64,000 nt of DNA from Naganishia liquefaciens (lineage: Eukaryota; Basidiomycota; Tremellomycetes; Filobasidiales; Filobasidiaceae). The DNA is taken from NCBI GenBank assembly GCA_013423385.1, contig BLZA01000002.1, positions 248,001 to 312,000 of the forward strand. The letters run 5' to 3'. Shown piece after piece: positions 62,491-64,000 of the stretch. How positions within the stretch are numbered: position 1 is the first letter of the stretch; each line of letters begins with the position of its first letter. The notes below the pieces were generated by a model, which was not told the DNA's origin, did not search any database, and worked only from the letters and a program-made list of their open reading frames with translations. The position numbers and the translations under genes were made by a program.

Positions 62491-64000
62491 ATGCCACTTC
62501 TCCGCGGCAGAAGAGGTCTTGCCATCATCGTCGTGTTGGCTGTCGTGTCTCTTCTGCTATTCATTCGATCATCCAATGTGAGTCTTGGATCCTCTAGCAG
62601 AAGTCTCAGCTAACGCATCTGCACATAGTCGGACGACTATGTCGTGATCGTGGACGACTATGCGCCATACAGAAAGCCAGCGACATCGTATGACAAAAGC
62701 CCGCTCGTAGGTTACCACGACAACGATCTATTCGACACCGGGTCCAAATGGGTACCCGATACCTGGAAACCGGCAGCATGGCTTCCGGATCTCCCATTCC
62801 TGTCCAGCAAACATCATCATCTGCCGGACGGCAAACGAGGCAGAGTCCTTGTCACAGGAGGTGCCGGTGCTTTGGGCATTCCTGTCGTGGATCGGCTTCT
62901 GAAGGAAGGATTTGCCGTCACGTTACACGATCTACGTGATCCGTCACCCAAAGACACACAGTATATTCGACAGCGCAATCCCGATGCCACCAAGGGTGGA
63001 AGACTGACATTCGTCAAAGGCGACATCATGTCTCGGCGCCATTTGACAGCGCTGATGAAGGAGCTCACCGCGCCCGCGGCCAAAAAGGGGAAGAAGACGC
63101 CTGTCGCGGAAGGATCGTTGCGCGCCGGTGGGGGATTGGTGGGAGTGGTCAACCTGGCGGGAATCTCCCGTGATGTCTGGTGCTCGACTCGAGTGGAGGA
63201 ATGCGAAAAGCTCAACGTGCAGAGCGCAACTCATCTGTTTGACACCTTGGCCGAAGCAACAAGACGTGCCGCGGGACAAAAGCCTTGGTTCCTTCATTTT
63301 TCGACGCTGGACGTTTACGCTCCATCGACCAATATGATCGCCACGACGAATACAGACGAATTGACATCGCTCGGCAGATCAAAGCTCTTTGCGGAAAGGG
63401 AGTTGGAAAAATCATACAATAGTCACTTGGAAAATTTTGCAGAGGGGCCCAACGGCATGTCGAGCGATGACGAGGATGGGATTCGTACCATGATTTTGCG
63501 TCCCAGCACTATCTATGGGTCCCCATCGGATATCGAAGACCGTCTCGTTCCGGCGCTCATCAAGAACGCCCTGACGGATCTGCCCGTGCAAATTCTGAAC
63601 GGCAACGCACAAGTGGATTTTATGCACATCGATGACGCTCTGGATGGGTTCGTCGGAGCGATCGAGCGACTGATGGGCAGTCAAGCAGTGGAAGAGACCT
63701 CGAATCCGTCATCCGAAGAGAATGATTACAAACCGTCCGAGGAACCTTCCGCCGGATTCAAGCTGGCCGAAGAGTCGGTGGAAACGGTAAAGCGACAGAT
63801 CGCTCCGGCAGAGCAGAGTGGGCCGATGTTTGAAGCATACGACCTCGTTTCCGGTTACCGAGCGACGCCACGGCAGCTTCTCGACATGGTGATGAGCCTG
63901 ACACATTCAGTGTCCCCCATTCAGGATCATAGCTCGACCATTGACGGCACCCGAATCAAGCTGCCCGTGATGTCGGTCAACGTTCCCTCGACGTTGCGCT
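62491..64000 (+). CDS. Membrane-anchored extended SDR (NAD-dependent epimerase-like), 3' end outside window
   Basis: A type II membrane protein: short basic start and TM helix (MPLLRGRRGLAIIVVLAVVS, LLLFIRSSN), a 48-nt intron (62580-62627), then a lumenal extended SDR domain. The dinucleotide motif is VLVTGGAGALGIPVVDRLL, followed by LTFVKGDIMSRRHLTALMKE, VGVVNLAGISRDVWCSTRVE, LNVQSATHLFDTLAEATRRA, WFLHFSTLDVYAPSTN, TMILRPSTIYGSPSDIEDRL and LNGNAQVDFMHIDDALDGFV. These match NAD-dependent epimerases or dehydratases acting on nucleotide sugars. In the active site the usual YxxxK appears as LGRSK, so the catalytic Tyr is Leu while Lys is kept. The start is the first Met; the frame is still open at 64000. 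Exact substrate unknown. Confidence 0.8.

Overview
This window is nuclear DNA of a fungus, most likely a basidiomycete and possibly a tremellomycete yeast. The evidence is about 29 closely packed genes on both strands, nearly all split by short introns of roughly 45-75 nt (GT-AG with CTRAC-like branch sites, plus several GC-AG introns), and a fungal gene set: a Chs4/Skt5-like chitin synthase regulator, BUD6, VCX1, CUE3/ASCC2, SKI8, REC8 and COQ8. No rRNA, tRNA, CRISPR array, transposon or virus-like element was recognised. All gene models were built by hand from translated exons, so splice sites are best where conserved protein motifs fix the frame and weaker elsewhere.

Layout. 0-12 kb: C-terminal part of a PhoD-like phosphatase, a PA-TM-RING ubiquitin ligase, CUE3/ASCC2 (ribosome quality control), an unknown protein, a tiny PIG-Y/Eri1-like GPI-synthesis subunit, MYG1 and a Ser-rich single-pass surface protein. 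12-18 kb: a 2 kb stretch without a convincing gene, then a large membrane protein with a coiled coil. 18.8-23.1 kb: three same-strand genes for small-molecule or redox functions (pirin, aldo-keto reductase, DUF1348/NTF2-like). 23.4-29.4 kb: prefoldin 5, SKI8, an unrecognised multi-pass membrane protein and an unknown acidic protein with a Trp-rich tail. 29.5-33.7 kb: two mitochondrial respiratory genes in tandem, COQ8 and the complex I subunit NDUFA12; the latter carries a 1.08 kb intron full of repeats. 34-44 kb: BUD6, the VCX1 Ca2+/H+ exchanger, a possible 68-residue gene and an allantoate-permease-family transporter. 44.4-52 kb: the Chs4/Skt5-like protein with a C-terminal CaaX box, a secreted SMP-30-type lactonase, 1.9 kb without a convincing gene and an R3HCC1-like RNA-binding protein. 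52-64 kb: VPS5, the meiotic cohesin kleisin REC8, the exosome cofactor C1D/LRP1, WDR83 and the N-terminal part of a membrane-anchored SDR-fold protein.

The genes are mostly housekeeping and not one pathway. Several touch RNA surveillance (CUE3, SKI8, C1D), mitochondria (MYG1, COQ8, NDUFA12), membrane traffic and polarity (BUD6, VPS5) and the cell wall or GPI system (Chs4-like, PIG-Y-like, Ser-rich surface protein). I found no clear new multi-gene system. The strongest unusual signals are the repeat-filled NDUFA12 intron, microexons of 14, 15 and 18 nt, a group of GC-AG introns, a RING finger with a replaced metal ligand, and an SDR lacking its catalytic tyrosine.
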